Positions 35,163-48,600 of a DNA stretch of 64,000 nucleotides are shown piece after piece. Every line of letters starts with the position of its first letter. Within the stretch, counting starts at the first letter, position 1. The position numbers were made by a program, and so were the translations under genes. Below the pieces are notes generated by a model that saw nothing but the letters and a program-made list of their open reading frames with translations, ran no database searches and was not told the DNA's origin. Origin of the DNA: Microcebus murinus (Eukaryota; Chordata; Mammalia; Primates; Cheirogaleidae); NCBI RefSeq assembly GCF_040939455.1, contig NC_134108.1:7097501-7161500 (forward strand). The letters run 5' to 3'.

Positions 35163-35911
35163 GAGCACAGACAGAAAAATCCAGAACAAAATGACAGCGG
35201 CATGAACACACCCCACTTGCATTTATACTTGACCTGCCCATGAGGTGAGCACTTTATACTTCCCTCACAAATGGGTCCAGGAGAAGGAAACTTCAGGGTT
35301 AAAAGGCAAGAGTGCCAGATTGGAGCAAAAACACTTTTAAAAAGCGGAATTATAAAATCTGGAAAAAATCAAAACAAGCAGTCACAGCACGCGTCCCGAG
35401 CACACTCGCTGTTTGGAGAAGGAGCCCAGGGGTAGGGCTCGCAGACCAGTCTGAGTGTGGACAAGGGCGCTGACCCGAGACCTGGACTCACACCCCCCGG
35501 GCAGCCAGACACGTGTGCTTTCCGCACGCGCCCTGGGGAGATAGGGGTATATTAGGTTCCTGGACACTTGGGGTGCCAGAGGAGGATTAACGGGCTGTGA
35601 TATGGGAAAGCACTCAGATTCCTCCCCTGCGACACAGAGAAAGGGCTGTTAGTGGTGCGGTGTGGGCAGCCACAGCTCATGAGGCACTAGTGACATCGCG
35701 CCTGCCCGGGGAGCCGCTCGGGGCACTCTGGGAGCACAGCAGGGCGCTCCGCTGGAGAGCTGCACACTTTGAAGCCTGAGCAAGGTCTCCTTCCCAGGTC
35801 AACTCTCACCCCTTGACTTTCGGCCAGGATCTGTGCTGAGCTGGCCGCAGCCGCTCCGGGCAGCACTTGGGACGTCTCGGGACAGCAGCAGGACTGCCGG
35901 CCTCCGGAGCC
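35163..35911 (+). promoter_or_regulatory. SLC22A2: SLC22A2 5' flank and 5' UTR
   Basis: This segment links the upstream LTR to the start codon and should hold the promoter and 5' UTR. A perfect E-box CACGTG is at 35510-35515; human OCT2 basal transcription is reported to use USF1 at a proximal E-box, though the distance here (about 400 bp from the ATG) is not proof of orthology. No convincing TATA box close to exon 1 is seen. CpG density rises sharply from about 35840. The transcription start cannot be set from sequence alone. Confidence 0.55.
35510..35515. promoter_or_regulatory. E-box CACGTG, candidate USF site
   Basis: Perfect palindromic E-box about 400 bp upstream of the OCT2 ATG. Assigning function rests on knowledge of the human promoter; conservation was not checked. 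Confidence 0.35.
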
Positions 35912-36322
35912 ATGCCCACCGTGGACGACATTCTGGAGTACATAGGGGGGTTCCACTTTTTCCAGAAACAGACATTTTTCCTCCTGGCCCCGTTCTCGGC
36001 CGCCTTCGCACCCATCTACGTGGGCATCGTCTTCCTGGGCTTCACCCCCGACCACCACTGCCGCAGCCCCGGGGTGGCCGAGCTGAGCCGGCGCTGCGGC
36101 TGGAGCCGGGCGGAGGAGCTGAACTACACGGCGCCGGGCCCGGGCGCCGCGGGCGAGGCCTTCCCGCGCCAGTGCCGGCGCTACGAGGTGGACTGGAACC
36201 GCAGCGCCCTGGGCTGCGTGGACCCCCTGGCCGGCCTGGCCGCCAACGGGAGCCGCCCGCCGCTGGGCGCCTGCGAGCACGGCTGGGTGTACGACACGCC
36301 CGGCTCCTCCATCGTCACCGAG
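35912..36322 (+). CDS. SLC22A2: SLC22A2 coding exon 1
   Basis: Encodes residues 1-137: the N-terminal cytoplasmic stretch, first membrane helix (about 21-43) and most of the glycosylated extracellular loop. The ATG at 35912 has a purine at -3 and matches the family N-terminus (MPTVDDILE). It ends with GAG before GTGAGT, phase 0. The exon is strongly CpG- and GC-rich. Long antisense frames here are shadows. Confidence 0.97.
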
Positions 36323-39300
36323 GTGAGTGAGCTCAGCCCCCGTGCGGAGCAAACAACTGAGCTTTTCTTAGGGGAAAAACCGGGAAAGACCCGGCTCTCA
36401 CAGCTGGGCCTGGACATGCTCTTTGGACTCCATCTCGCTTATAAAGCCCTAGTTTCCGAACCAAAGCAGGCAGCTTCTGGTTTGTGTGGACAGCGAGTGG
36501 ACTAGTTCAAACTAAAAAATTAGTTTCCTCAAATTCCGACAGCGATGGTTCTAGCTCACACATGTCTCAGCAGTAAGAAATGGGCATAGCACATCAGCGC
36601 CCTGGGAAATGATGCCAGGAAAAGGGGTGTCATGGAGCCCCCTCTTTTTCTGGAAGCCCCACCTCTCCCTGTGCTCGTCCACCATACAGACGGACCCCCG
36701 AGGGTGGCGGGGCTCCCCGAGCTGTGCCTCGCTGCGTGGCCGGGTATAGACGCTTCTCCCTCAGCGGCTGCCTTTTTCTCTAACTTGCTCAAAGAGGCTT
36801 GCCTTAAGAGGCTCTTGGCATGGCTCATCCCATCCCTTCCTGCAGAGATGAGGAAGTGGGGGGCCCAGAGCAGAGGAAGTTCTGCCCCAGGCAGAACATG
36901 AGGAGGGAGTTGGCAGAGTTGGCCCAGGCAGCCACATCTCCTGTGGCCCCTGAGCCCTCCCCTTAGCCAGAGGAGAACAAAGGAGAGCGTTAGCAGGCGC
37001 CCCTAATGCTCTTGCTGTTAAAGTGACAGCGATGAGATGCCACACAGCTCAGCTCTGCACGGCCGCTTCTGTGTCATGTCAACACACCTGTCTGCCTCTG
37101 TGTATTCAAGTTAGAAGGGTAAAAAAATGAATTTGTCTATAAATTGGAATAATTACCCAATTTCAGCTGATTTAGCCAACACAACAGTCCAGCCTAATGA
37201 CAAACCCCCAGAGGGAAGGGCAAATCTTTTGGTCACATAAAGAAAATTAACATAGTCGAAAAGCAGTTGGTTTATTGCCATTCAGCCACGCACTTCAATT
37301 CAAGGAATAGTGAACGTGTTTCCTGGGTTGAGCTGTGTCCAACAGGACCCTAATGGGATTTTGTTTTCTTCCTCTCCTCTCGGAACACGTCTCCCGCCTC
37401 GGCAGTTTAACCTGGTGTGTGCCAATTCCTGGATGCTGGACCTGTTTCAGTCATCGGTGAATATGGGATTTTTTATTGGCTCTGTGGGTATCGGCTACAT
37501 CGCAGACAGGTAGGTGAAGCACCTGTGGCGGAATTTAAACAGCCTCGCAGGTTTGGAACACACTTGGACACACCTGCCCCTTCTTGAACACCATCCCCTC
37601 CCAACACAGGTACACCATGGTCTCCTGGCTTTAACGTCGATTGCTTTCACAGTCTTAGGTTTCTTCTGCTACTTTGATCATCATGAACCGTGTCTTCATT
37701 TGCAGATTCTCCGAGGCCTTAGAAAAACGTTTAGGCAGCAGTTTCTCCATGTGGGCTACCCAGCAGCTTAGGGTCAGACAGCAGAGGAGCAGATGACCTA
37801 ACCCCCTTGGTAATTCCCAGTTCATTTTTTGACCTCATCACCATCCACTTGGTCATGGGCGTTCGGGGCCTCTGGGCTCTGTGTCACCCGCCATCTGCTG
37901 TGTCTCAGGTACTGGAGCCACCAGCACCAGGCCCGGTGCAGAATGTCCCTATGCCCGTGGGATTGCAGGATTCCTGAACTGGGTCCCTGGGGCCAGATGT
38001 GACTGTGTGTGGAACCTAGGGTGTGATCTATGGAAGGAGACCAGGATCTGTCTGCACCAAAGGAGGTCTCTGTCCTCCTCCACAACCTCAGTGTCTCTGG
38101 AGAGAGAGGACAAAAGGCCCTCGGGTGACTCCGTGTGTTTAGAGGCTGGTCTTCCATGCTCACACTGACCAGGCTCTTCTTATCTGTCTTGTTTATCCAG
38201 CATTTTGGAAACCTGAGCTCCTTTCGTGAGACCGACTGTTTATTGAGTGTTTTCCATGCTCCAGGCACTGTGCTCAACATTTTGGACAGTATTACTCTCC
38301 TTAATCATCAATCACCTAGTGAGATAGTGGCTTGTAACTATATAAATTATACATAGCATACATGTATAAGCATGAATCTATAACTCTGAAATCAATGCTA
38401 GAGACACTCCGTGCCTGCTGCCCTCCCCGAGCACCCCAGCTCCGCCCACGGTACAGCCCAGACCTGTGGGTATAACAGTAAATGTTATTCTCTGGTTATG
38501 TTGTCAGGAGGGATTAAAACTTGCAAATGTGGTGAAGATTAATAATGATGACTTAATGTCTCCTCCCCCTTGGGGACACCTGCCTTTCACAGGGGAGGGG
38601 GCCTCCTGGCAGCAGGAGGGAGAGGGATGGAAGTGGCGTCACCCACGCTAGTTGCCCTCCGCTCAGCCTCCCTGCCAGGGCTCCTCCTGGGCTGTCTGGG
38701 GGAGCTCCCGAGGTGAAGAGGAAGGTCGTTCGTTTTTATTTTTACTGCTGCAGCATGGAGGAGGGTTGTCGGGAGATGTCCCATTAAGTCAAGAGAGACA
38801 CTAACGAGAGGGTCCGGAGCCCGAGCTCGCTGGGGGCTGTCTGGCCGAGTTGTAAGGTGGGACCCTCACGCTCAGTCCGCGGGGAAGGATGTGAGCCCGT
38901 AGGGGACTGAGCTTTGCACAGCGGGGGAAGGAAATTGGGTAATTATTTTCATCCCACTCAACGGGGAGGAAACTGGTTATGATTTCCTCTGACAGTGCAT
39001 TCCTGAGTGATAATCCGCAGTTACCCACCTTCTCAGACGACCTCATCATTCCTATTGTTGAAATCTCTTCTGCAGGGTTGCTGACTCATTGTTCTCCCCT
39101 CAAATGCCGTCTACTTGCCTCTTTTCCTTAAGCTGTCTGAAGTTTTGCCGGCCATTGCCTCCTCTTCTGTTCTGTCTGTGCCTGTAGGCAGGAGTGTGAA
39201 GGGTGGCCTAAAGGAACAGGACAACCACCATAACATTAAAAAAAATAATAATTTTCTTTGCATAATTCATGCCTACAATCTTCATATTTTATATAATGGG

Positions 39301-39591
39301 ACAAGAATCTCACGGACACCCATATTTTATCTACAGACTAAACTAACATTAAATAAAACATTGTCTACCATGAAGAATTTTTAAAATATACCCTAATAGC
39401 AGATTAGGGTGTCTTCTAAAAGGAAACCAAGAGGATATTATGAGAAAGTTGTAAACAAGAATACTGGAGAGCTGGCCGTGGTAGTGCACGCCTGTAGTTC
39501 TAGCGACTCAGGAGGCTGAGGCAGGAGGATGGTTTGAGCCCAGGAGTTTGAGGCTGCAGTGAGCTACGACTGCGTCACCGCACTCCAGCCT

Positions 39592-39642
<51 letters not shown>

Positions 39643-42600
39643 CTGAGTTTTACCCCAAGTCAACTTTTTGAGGGTCAGCTTTGGAAAAGGAAGGAAGGAA
39701 GGAAGAAAAGGAGGGAGGGTGGGAGGAAGAGCATGTGTTAGACAATTTGCGAATGAATCTTTTATAAGACGTCTAATTTATTCCATCAGCCATAACCTCC
39801 TGAAGAGTGATTTTTGAGTGTCACTTGGCACAAAAAAGTAATCCCTCACCGATTCCAGGTGTTTTGCTCTAATGGTTAATAATCATAAGTGCTCGTTTTA
39901 GTGCATGCTTGTGAATGTTTAACAGCTGGCTCTCTGGGAGAAAAGCTGATTTCCAAGGTGCAAACACACCCACCCTGGCCCATTTCAAGCTATCAAAGAG
40001 AAGTCACCGGACACAATGTTGGCTAGAAATTTGTGCCGTTACACAACATTTCCACTATGCAGACACAGCAGACGTAAGTAACCTCACACGCATGGAATGG
40101 CCAAATACAGTAAAATCATTAGGAAGCAATAAGTTTTGCATATTTATTATACTTGTTTTTGATATAACTTACTTAATTATAAATGTATCTAATTTAATTT
40201 TTAATAATGGTGGTGTTGGACAACTAGCTTGCCAATTTTCTGAAAGTCTAGTCATCAGCTCTCCAGAGCCAGCGCCCCACTGTCTGTATGTCAGGATAGA
40301 ACCAGATCAAAGCAGAAACGGGGGCCCAGCGGGCTGCAGCCGAACTTACCCAACCAGCCAGGATCTTCCGAAACAAGTTCTCCACTGATTACTGTGGGCC
40401 GTTTGCTTCACTGTGCATCTTCATTTGTCATAGTTCATTTAGGATCACGACAGCATTTTTAAAGTACATTTTATAATCCATAATTTACAGATGAAGAAAC
40501 TGAGGCCCAGTGAAATTAAAGTGCTGCTTCCTGGATGTTCAGGTGCATATAAACCACTGGGGGAGCTTGCTAAAAATCAGATTCCGATCCAGCGGGTCTG
40601 GGGTGGGCCCGAGGTTCTGAATGTCTAACTAGCTCCCAGGTGATGCTGTTCATCCCTCCAGTCCCCTGCTGACAGTCCTGGACCACGTCCTGAGTAGCAA
40701 GTAGCTAAAGGACATAGGAAGCTGGCAGTCCTGGGAGCCCGTCTCGCCTCTCCTATTCCAGCAATTTGTTTTTCATTTAACCACTTAAGTATCTGTGCTG
40801 GGTAGAGAGGAAGTCTGAAACCACTATCCCTAGACCTCCCAAACTTCTTCTAGCCATGCCTTATTTTTAAAAAAATATAACATTGTATCCCAATTTGGAA
40901 GATGTCCCCCAGGGAAGTTTAAGGCCACGATTAAACCAGGTTGCCAACTTTTTCCTCTATTCTGTGTATTGGAACAGCTCTCTGAGTCCCTAAACTAATG
41001 CAACCTAGTTCCCTCGAATCTCCCCAAGGTGTTCCAAACCAAGGCCCCATGGGATGGTAACGTGTGTGTGTGTGGCACCAAAGACAATTTCCATGCAGAC
41101 ACACAAAGACCGTGTTGAAAAGGGATGAGGGTGTGTAGTGAACACTGAATTATGTTTTTCCCAAAGCAAAAACTCTCTTGGGTGGGCAGTTGGCTGAGAC
41201 TGCTAGAGCAAAGGCTGCAGCCCTAATGATGATGTAAGAGGCCCGGAGGGCATGCGGCACTGGGTGGCCTGGAAGAATACCTGCCTGGCGTGGGGGTGTG
41301 GGCCGGAAGCACTCTAACCCTGGTGAATGGGCCCATTGTGCTTAAACTTCATACACAGCAGCTTGGTGAAAAGTGGTAAAGGAACCGAAGGCCGATTCTC
41401 TCTGTGGCTGCCAGTCCGTGCCTCTTTATTTCCATGATTTAGAGTTAACTTCTGATTTTGTTTAGATTTCCTTATCTTCCAGGAATTTACCCCAGCCTTC
41501 AGGAGTGAAATTTAATTTGATTCCCTCTCTTTGTTTTCCTCCCTGCAGGTTTGGCCGTAAGCTCTGCTTCTTGGTTACAATCCTCATCAATGCCACATCT
41601 GGAGTTCTCATGGCCATTGCCCCAACCTATACATGGACGTTAATTTTTCGCTTGATCCAAGGACTGGTCAGCAAAGCGGGCTGGTTAATAAGCTACATCC
41701 TGAGTAAGAATGTGTGTGTGATTGCAGCTGTGGGGACAAAGGAGCTTTGCTGCCAAAATACAGGCCGGTGGGGGGCAGCTCTGCGGGAAAACAGACCCAA
41801 CTCCAAGACAATGTTGACAGGTTTTGTTTTTCCATATCAAAAGAATTTCTAAAATCATTTCAATCATCTCATTCTGCCTTCCTCCTATGAAGAGAACAAT
41901 GAAAGCAGAAACAACGACAAACATCATACCACCCAGATTCTTACTATATAGAACTCTTGTGGAATTTTTGTTTTTCTATTATATCGACAGAAAATCCAGC
42001 CCACCTATTCACAAAGAAGATTTCAATCATGAGAGAAAATAGTATACTTATAGAGGACTTTAATGTTTTGAATAAATCCATTCTTGTACACCTCAATTAT
42101 CCTCAATTTTCATACAAGGAAACTGGGAATAGGAGTACTGTGGTCAGCCTAGATTACTCAGCCAGCCATTTGTAGGAGCAGGAATATAATTTACACCCTG
42201 TTCATTAGTAGCCAGAGTTATGGGTAAGCTGCATGGAGTGTAAGAGAATATTTGAATTTTAACAGCATAGCATCTTCAGCAATATTCAGAAAAATCACCA
42301 CCACATTAGATCTTGGGAATTAACCTCATCCTTACTTTCCCTTCATCTACATTCAACCAGAATCTATACAAAGGGAAATGGATATTTTGAAATTAAAATA
42401 ATAATAATAATAATAAAGCTCTCATTACACATGAGAAAACTAGAATATGTGTGCTTGCAATTTTACCTGGGAAAGTTATTTGGGGAATTCCATAAAAGGA
42501 AGAGGCACTAACTAGTCCTGCCAGTGTAGGCACTTAATGAATGTTTGGTCAAAGAAGGGATTAATGTGAGCAGTATTCAACCAGTAACTTGGTGTGTAGG

Positions 42601-45600
42601 AAACACAGTATGTAGAATTATACAGAATTTAATTGTGTAAATGTGAATTTCAACAAAAGTTAATCTTAGCCTCCTCCCATTAATTTCTTCTGCTATCCCT
42701 CCGAATGTCCATGACCTAAGCCTCACTGCTCCACTCTGCCTATGCTCCCACCCGAACTTCATCCCTGACCACAACCCCTCTGAAAGACAGACATTTCTGT
42801 TTATGGAGCACTTACCTCTGTTTACCTGTTTTACAATATTTTCAGATAATTCACAGTAATTTATAGAAATATTTTTAGGGTGCATTTCCATTTGGTTTAT
42901 AAATAATTGAAGTCTTTAACATGTTTGCCAAACATTTAAAACAAAGAGCGTGGCTTGTGGAATATCTTGAATTTCTAGTATGTCTGTCATGTAAACACAA
43001 CTATCCTCTAATTCCATGTACATGGACCTCGTGTCTGTCTTGATGTCATCACGGACGAGATAGAGCTGATTATCGTACCCTGTGCAGTGATATGCTGCCA
43101 AATCGGCTCTTAGAGAATAAAAAGCCCTGATTTGTAGAGTTTTCCAGTTTCCAAGATGTAAATACTCCCACCATGGTTGATCTCAAGATACCAATGGGTT
43201 GAACAATCAGCTTGCAAAATTCCTGAAAATTTAAAAACCAGTTCTTGCAAGCCAGTACTATCTGACTGCAACCCTCTGCTAAGTTTCCAAGGCATTTACA
43301 CAAATAGGATTGCAAAGGAATATGTAACTCATGTAAGAGAATATACAGGTGTTCATTTACATAAAAATTATCTGCAATCTAAATTCAATGCTTGATTTGC
43401 TTCTTCAGGTCTTGAGTTATCACTGCCTTATTACTCTAGATCAAAATTTTGCATATACAAACTCAATTGCCTTTGTCCTTGAAATTATTCTATAAATCAA
43501 ATGTTTTTGCTCGTGTGGGCATGCCTTTCATCCTATCTAAGATGAGATTATAAAATTTCATATCAATTAATACAACAGCAATTGTTATAACAAAACAAGA
43601 ACTAAAGGGCATTTAAAAATATTCAGAGAGCTGTATAGAAAATTCTAGAATATGGACTGTATTTTTGAAGTTGCCATTCTAGTTTCCTGATAGTCAGCCA
43701 ACTCACTGCTGTGCTGAACTGCACTGACCATGTGGATTCTCTCTGCAGTTACAGAATTCGTGGGGCCGAGCTATCGGAGAACAGTGGGGATTTTTTACCA
43801 AGCTGCCTTTACCGTCGGGCTCCTGGTGCTGGCGGGGGTGGCGTACGCTCTTCCTCACTGGAGGTGGTTACAGTTCGCAGTCACTCTGCCCAACTTCTGC
43901 TTCTTGCTCTACTACTGGTAAGTCCACTTGGAACAAACAGGAGATAAATCGAAATATTTTATGTTGCCAAAAAGGCTGCCTTAGTGCATAATGTCCTTCT
44001 GATTCCTAGGTTTCTTTCAATTTCCAGGCTTATTTCACAGGGAGCCCAATTCCGTGTTTCAGGGATAAGAATCACAAGTTTTAGCCTGTCTCTCCTCGAC
44101 ACCCCAAGCCTGGAAATCAAATGTCTTTCTCTCTGGGCTTAAAGTTTTTGCGACCTGGATCTTACATTTCTGCATCACTTATTTGGTGTTTAAATTAGCA
44201 GCTAGCAGCTGTGGTGCAATTTAGACTGTAGACCCTTTGAAGAGATTGATAATAGTTCTGTCCCTCCTCAGAGGAAACTTTAGGATGAAGAAGGCAAAAC
44301 ATGGCATTTGTGTCACCACTTCCCAATACCTGTGCCTGAGGCAGACATCCCCAATCAATCACAGCAGTCTCCATCTCGGATAAGGCCACCATGGCACTCC
44401 AGATAGACCATATCAATCCATCAAAGTTACCAAGGAAAGTAAGTTTCCCTGCCCAAGGGAAACACATGGGAAATGGCAGGAGCTGTTAGAAACCTCTAAT
44501 CGACTCAACTTGAAATAAAGCAAGGGGGATGCTGGATTATCAGACCAAATATCTCTCCCATGCAATAAACCCATTTATTTACTTCCTACGGGATGTATCC
44601 ACTGTTCTTCCCATGGTTGTCTTGCCTGAGACATAAATGTTGCAACCTTCCCCAGGAAGTGTGTTTCCTTGTCCAAAAGCCAATAAAACTCTGTGTCTTA
44701 GTCAGCTCAGGCTGCTATAACTGCGTACATAAAAACAAACACCTCACAGTTCTGGAGGTTGGAAAGTCCAAGTTCCAAGTGTGGCAGAGTCCATTCCTGA
44801 GAGGGCGTCCTGGCTTCAACACAGCTAGACTTGTTGCTGTGTCCTCACATGGTGGCAGGAGAGAGAGGATCCTCTGGCCTCTCTTCCTCTTCTTATAAGA
44901 ACACTAATCACGTCCTGGGGTCCACCCTCCAGGCCTCATCTAATTACCTGCCAGAGACCCCACCTCCAAATTACACATTGGGGTTGGGACATCAGTGTAT
45001 GAGTTTTGGGAGGACACAACATTCAGTCCATGACACTCTGACAGTGACCTGTATCTCCCCTCCCTCATCTTCCTCTACGCATTTCCACCTCCTCGGCCAG
45101 GCGAGGTGGCTCACACCTGTAATCCTAGCACTCTGGGAGGCCGAGGCAGGCGGATTGCTCGAGGTCAGGAGTTCAAAACCAGCCTGAGCAAGAGCGAGAT
45201 CCCGTCTCTACTAAAAATAGAAAGAAATTAATTGGCCAACTAATATACATATAGAAAAAATCAGCTGGGCATGGTGGCGCATGCCTGTAGTCCCAGCTAC
45301 TTGGGAGGCTGAGGCAGGAGGATTGCTTGAGCCCAGGAGTTTAAGGTTGCTGTGAGCTAGGCTGACATCATGGCACTCACTCTAGCCTGGGCAAGAAAGT
45401 GACACTCTGTCTCAAAAAACAAAAACAAAAACAAAACAAAACATTTCCACCTCCTCTATACCTCAGAATTCACCCATTTTCTTTTCCCATTAGGAAATCA
45501 TTATTATTTCTTGCTTGGGTTGCTGTGATAGAGTCCCAACTGGTCTCCTTGACATTTGGTTTATTGTCTTTAATCCATGCTTCCTGCCACATGTTAGCCA

Positions 45601-48600
45601 TCCAGTTCCACCATGTCACTGCCCTGCTTAAAATTCTTTCCACGGTTTTTCCCTGCAGAATAAAGATCTAGTGCTTTAGCATGACAGATAGGCCACCTAT
45701 TATCCAAGTTCTGACACCTCTCAAGACTTCCTCTTGCCACTGTCGCTGAATAGAGTCAAACTGAATTTGCTTACAATTCTGCAAGCTCCCTCATGGGCTT
45801 TACATTTTTGAAAGATTGCTCCAGATGCAGAGTAGAAGACAGGTGTCACAGGGGAAAAATTGAGGCAGGGAGACCAGAGAAGAGACTATTGTAATTACCC
45901 TCACAAGAGAGGGCGGAGGCCTGAATTAAGATGGAACTGGTTGGTATGAAGAGGAAAAATTATAAGTAAAATTCTAATGAGGCAGCAATGACAGATCGTG
46001 GTGACAAACTGTATGTGTGAGCTCCCTGTGGTGGCCTGCACACTTCCACCTCTGCTGCTTGACCCTCTGTCAGTTCTTGGGCCTTTGCAAACCCGGGCCC
46101 ACTCCGGCTGACCCGCCTCTCCTGTGTGGAGCGTGGAGTCAGGTATCCAGCGGTACCCCACTTGGCAGCTCGCTTCCTGGGGTTCCACTTGGAAATCTCT
46201 GAGGAGGGAGCCGGAAGGCTTCCTGGACAAGGCCGACCACAAGTCCCATTTGAGGGAGGAAAGAGCCACCTGTCCCCCTGCGTGATTGTTAGTTTCTTTG
46301 TGGATCCAACTGGACCTTACTGTGTAAGATCCTCAAAGACATCTGGCTAGGAAAATTGGAGTTGGGGGGACGTCAGTAAGACTTTCTCCTCCACTGACCT
46401 TGTACCCTAGGTGCATACCTGAGTCTCCAAGGTGGCTGATCTCCCAGAACAAAAATGCTGAAGCCATGAGGATCATTAAACACATCGCAAAGAAAAATGG
46501 AAAATCTCTGCCTGTCTCTCTTCAGGTGAGCCAGGGCCTTAAGTATCAAATCAGGGGACATGAAAAGGGAGGTTCTGGGAAGACACACGGACACCAGCGT
46601 TCTCGGGGGAGCACGGGACCAGCCCACCACCTTGCGTTTGGGCCTAACTTGTAGTGAAATGCAACAGAATATTTTATGTACTAAGATTTGGGGGTCCCTA
46701 GGAGAATACTCTAAACAGATGCAAAACATCAAACTAAAAGGGAACCAGAGATCTTTTAAAGGTCAAACAAGGAGTTTCTATCTTGTGCAACTCACACCTC
46801 TGCCGGCCACTCATGCCGCGCTTACCTGTGTGTCTGGCATCCTCGGGTCAGATTCTTAGATCAGTATGACAGTTCTTTTTTTCTTTCACTGAAAACTTTT
46901 CTATTGGCCCTTTGGATAGAAACAGGAATTTATTTGCTGGGAAGGATGATCCTATCACGATGCTGCTAGAACCAGTGCGGGCTCCTCTCGGCTGGTTCCG
47001 TGCTCGGCCCAGTTCAGCCCGTCCTGCACTTCTCGTCTGCAGCGCTGACACCCGGCTGCCCGGCACCGCACAGAGTCCGGCTGTGCGTGCTAGTGCTTGC
47101 GTCATATTCCATACCCGGACCGATATGCTCCTGGATCCCCAGACCAAAGTCTCCAGTATCTGACAAGTTATTTTTTCTTAACTCATACTCCCACACTCTT
47201 TAAACCTTTCTCCAGGAATTCTTCTGCCTTGGCCCCTCTGGCTGTGCAGGGAACAGCAATCTCATTTCTGCTGCTGCCAAAGGACCTGGCAGCGTATCTA
47301 GCCGTGGAGGACACAGGGTGCGAAGTTCCCACATAGGCTTCCCCTTTCCCCTCGATCTGCCACCATGGAGAACCAGAAGAGAGAACAGTTCTTTAAACAC
47401 AAGCAATTTCTTAGCATTTTAAACATTGGATAGAAATTGCCCCAAAACATTTTAAGCAATCCGCTACCTTCTTAAATAGAATCGAGTTACTGAAGGCGCT
47501 TAGTGTTTGCCTTCAGTAGGTCTCACCACTTTGACCTCAAACCTTCTCATCTAATAGGGACTGGAAAAGAAAACATCAAGCTTATTAGGACATTACGTCA
47601 GAATGAGAGTAAATCATTTCTGAATGAGGATCTATTAATATGATAGGTTGCGTGTAAGAGCTTGAGATTTACATGACATTTAGAGTGAGCATTTGGGGGA
47701 CTCAGAGGCCTTTCTCCTTCACTTTCTCCCTGGTTCCTGGGTGGCTGAAATGCGTGTCTGGCAGAACGCCTGATTCTCAGGGGTTAGATTCCTTCAGCGA
47801 AGGGCCAGTGGGCAAACCACACGAGAGTCATCACCTCCCAAGAGGTGACATCCAGGTGTTGGCAGAAAGCCTCCACTCCACCACCCGCCGACCAGACGCT
47901 TCTAGAGCAGAGTCCTCAAACCTTACCCCCTGTGCACAGGAACCACGGAGAACCTTGTGAAAATGCAGAGAGGTCTGTTTCCCGCCTATTTCTAACTCGC
48001 TCCAGGTGATGCTGGTGCCGGCGTGAAGGCCAAGGTCCAAGGCACAGCCTCCTGCCTGGTGGGTCACAAACGGGTCCAGGTGGCAGACACATCACTTCAC
48101 CCTCAGCCCACAAGGCCGGGCCACGAGGCTGGGCGTGGATTATAGCAGCCACTGTGCTCTACAAATCACATCATCCCAGACAGGCACTACAGCAATTGCC
48201 TAACTTCTCCGCATCCCAGCTTCCTCCTCTGTAAAACGGGGTGAAAGAAATAGACCCTAACTTCTAGGATTTTTTTAAAGATTAAATGAGACCAAGTGTG
48301 CAAACTGTTTAGTGTAGTGCTGGGCTGGTGGTAAGCACTCGATGTAAGAAATTATTGTTATTCCCAGGGACACCACCATCAAATAGACAAAGCTGTTCGT
48401 CTGTGTCTTTTCTTAGAGCCTGAGACCCGATGAGGAAGTGGACGAGAAGCTGAACCCTTCCTTCCTTGACTTGGTCAGAACCCCTCAGATAAGGAAACAT
48501 ACTTTGATCTTGATGTACAACTGGTAAGGAATGTTCTTCACTTTAAAATCCCCCTGAAGTCTTTTAATCACAGTCAGCCACGTTAAGGGAAGAACAAAGG

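Larger units (their letters stand above)
37510..41548 (+). other. SLC22A2: SLC22A2 intron 2
   Basis: 4039-bp intron. It contains a MIR-like fragment (38225-38345), an Alu-like half (39465-39592) with a GA microsatellite, a MIR-like piece around 40440-40525 and an old MITE-like piece at about 40545-40690. No extra exon recognised. Confidence 0.9.
43918..46410 (+). other. SLC22A2: SLC22A2 intron 4
   Basis: 2493-bp intron holding an old interspersed repeat (44695-45045) and a full-length strepsirrhine-type Alu (45095-45441). Confidence 0.9.

Noticed and set aside
35318..35322. ATTGG (inverted CCAAT) upstream of SLC22A2 as a promoter element
   Set aside because: A five-base match about 590 bp from the start codon is expected by chance and no spacing to a start site can be shown.
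1..35911. Possible exons of SLC22A3 or another solute carrier upstream
   Set aside because: No MFS motif such as PESPRWL or DRxGR was found in this part on either strand. In human the SLC22A3 promoter lies much further away.
35687..36352. 221-codon open frame on the minus strand over SLC22A2 exon 1
   Set aside because: It is the antisense shadow of a GC-rich coding exon. No independent motif or start context.
36323..36505. Read-through of the exon 1 frame into intron 1 (open to 36505)
   Set aside because: The GTGAGT donor at 36323 and the phase-0 match to exon 2 give the family protein; the extension has no similarity to OCT proteins.
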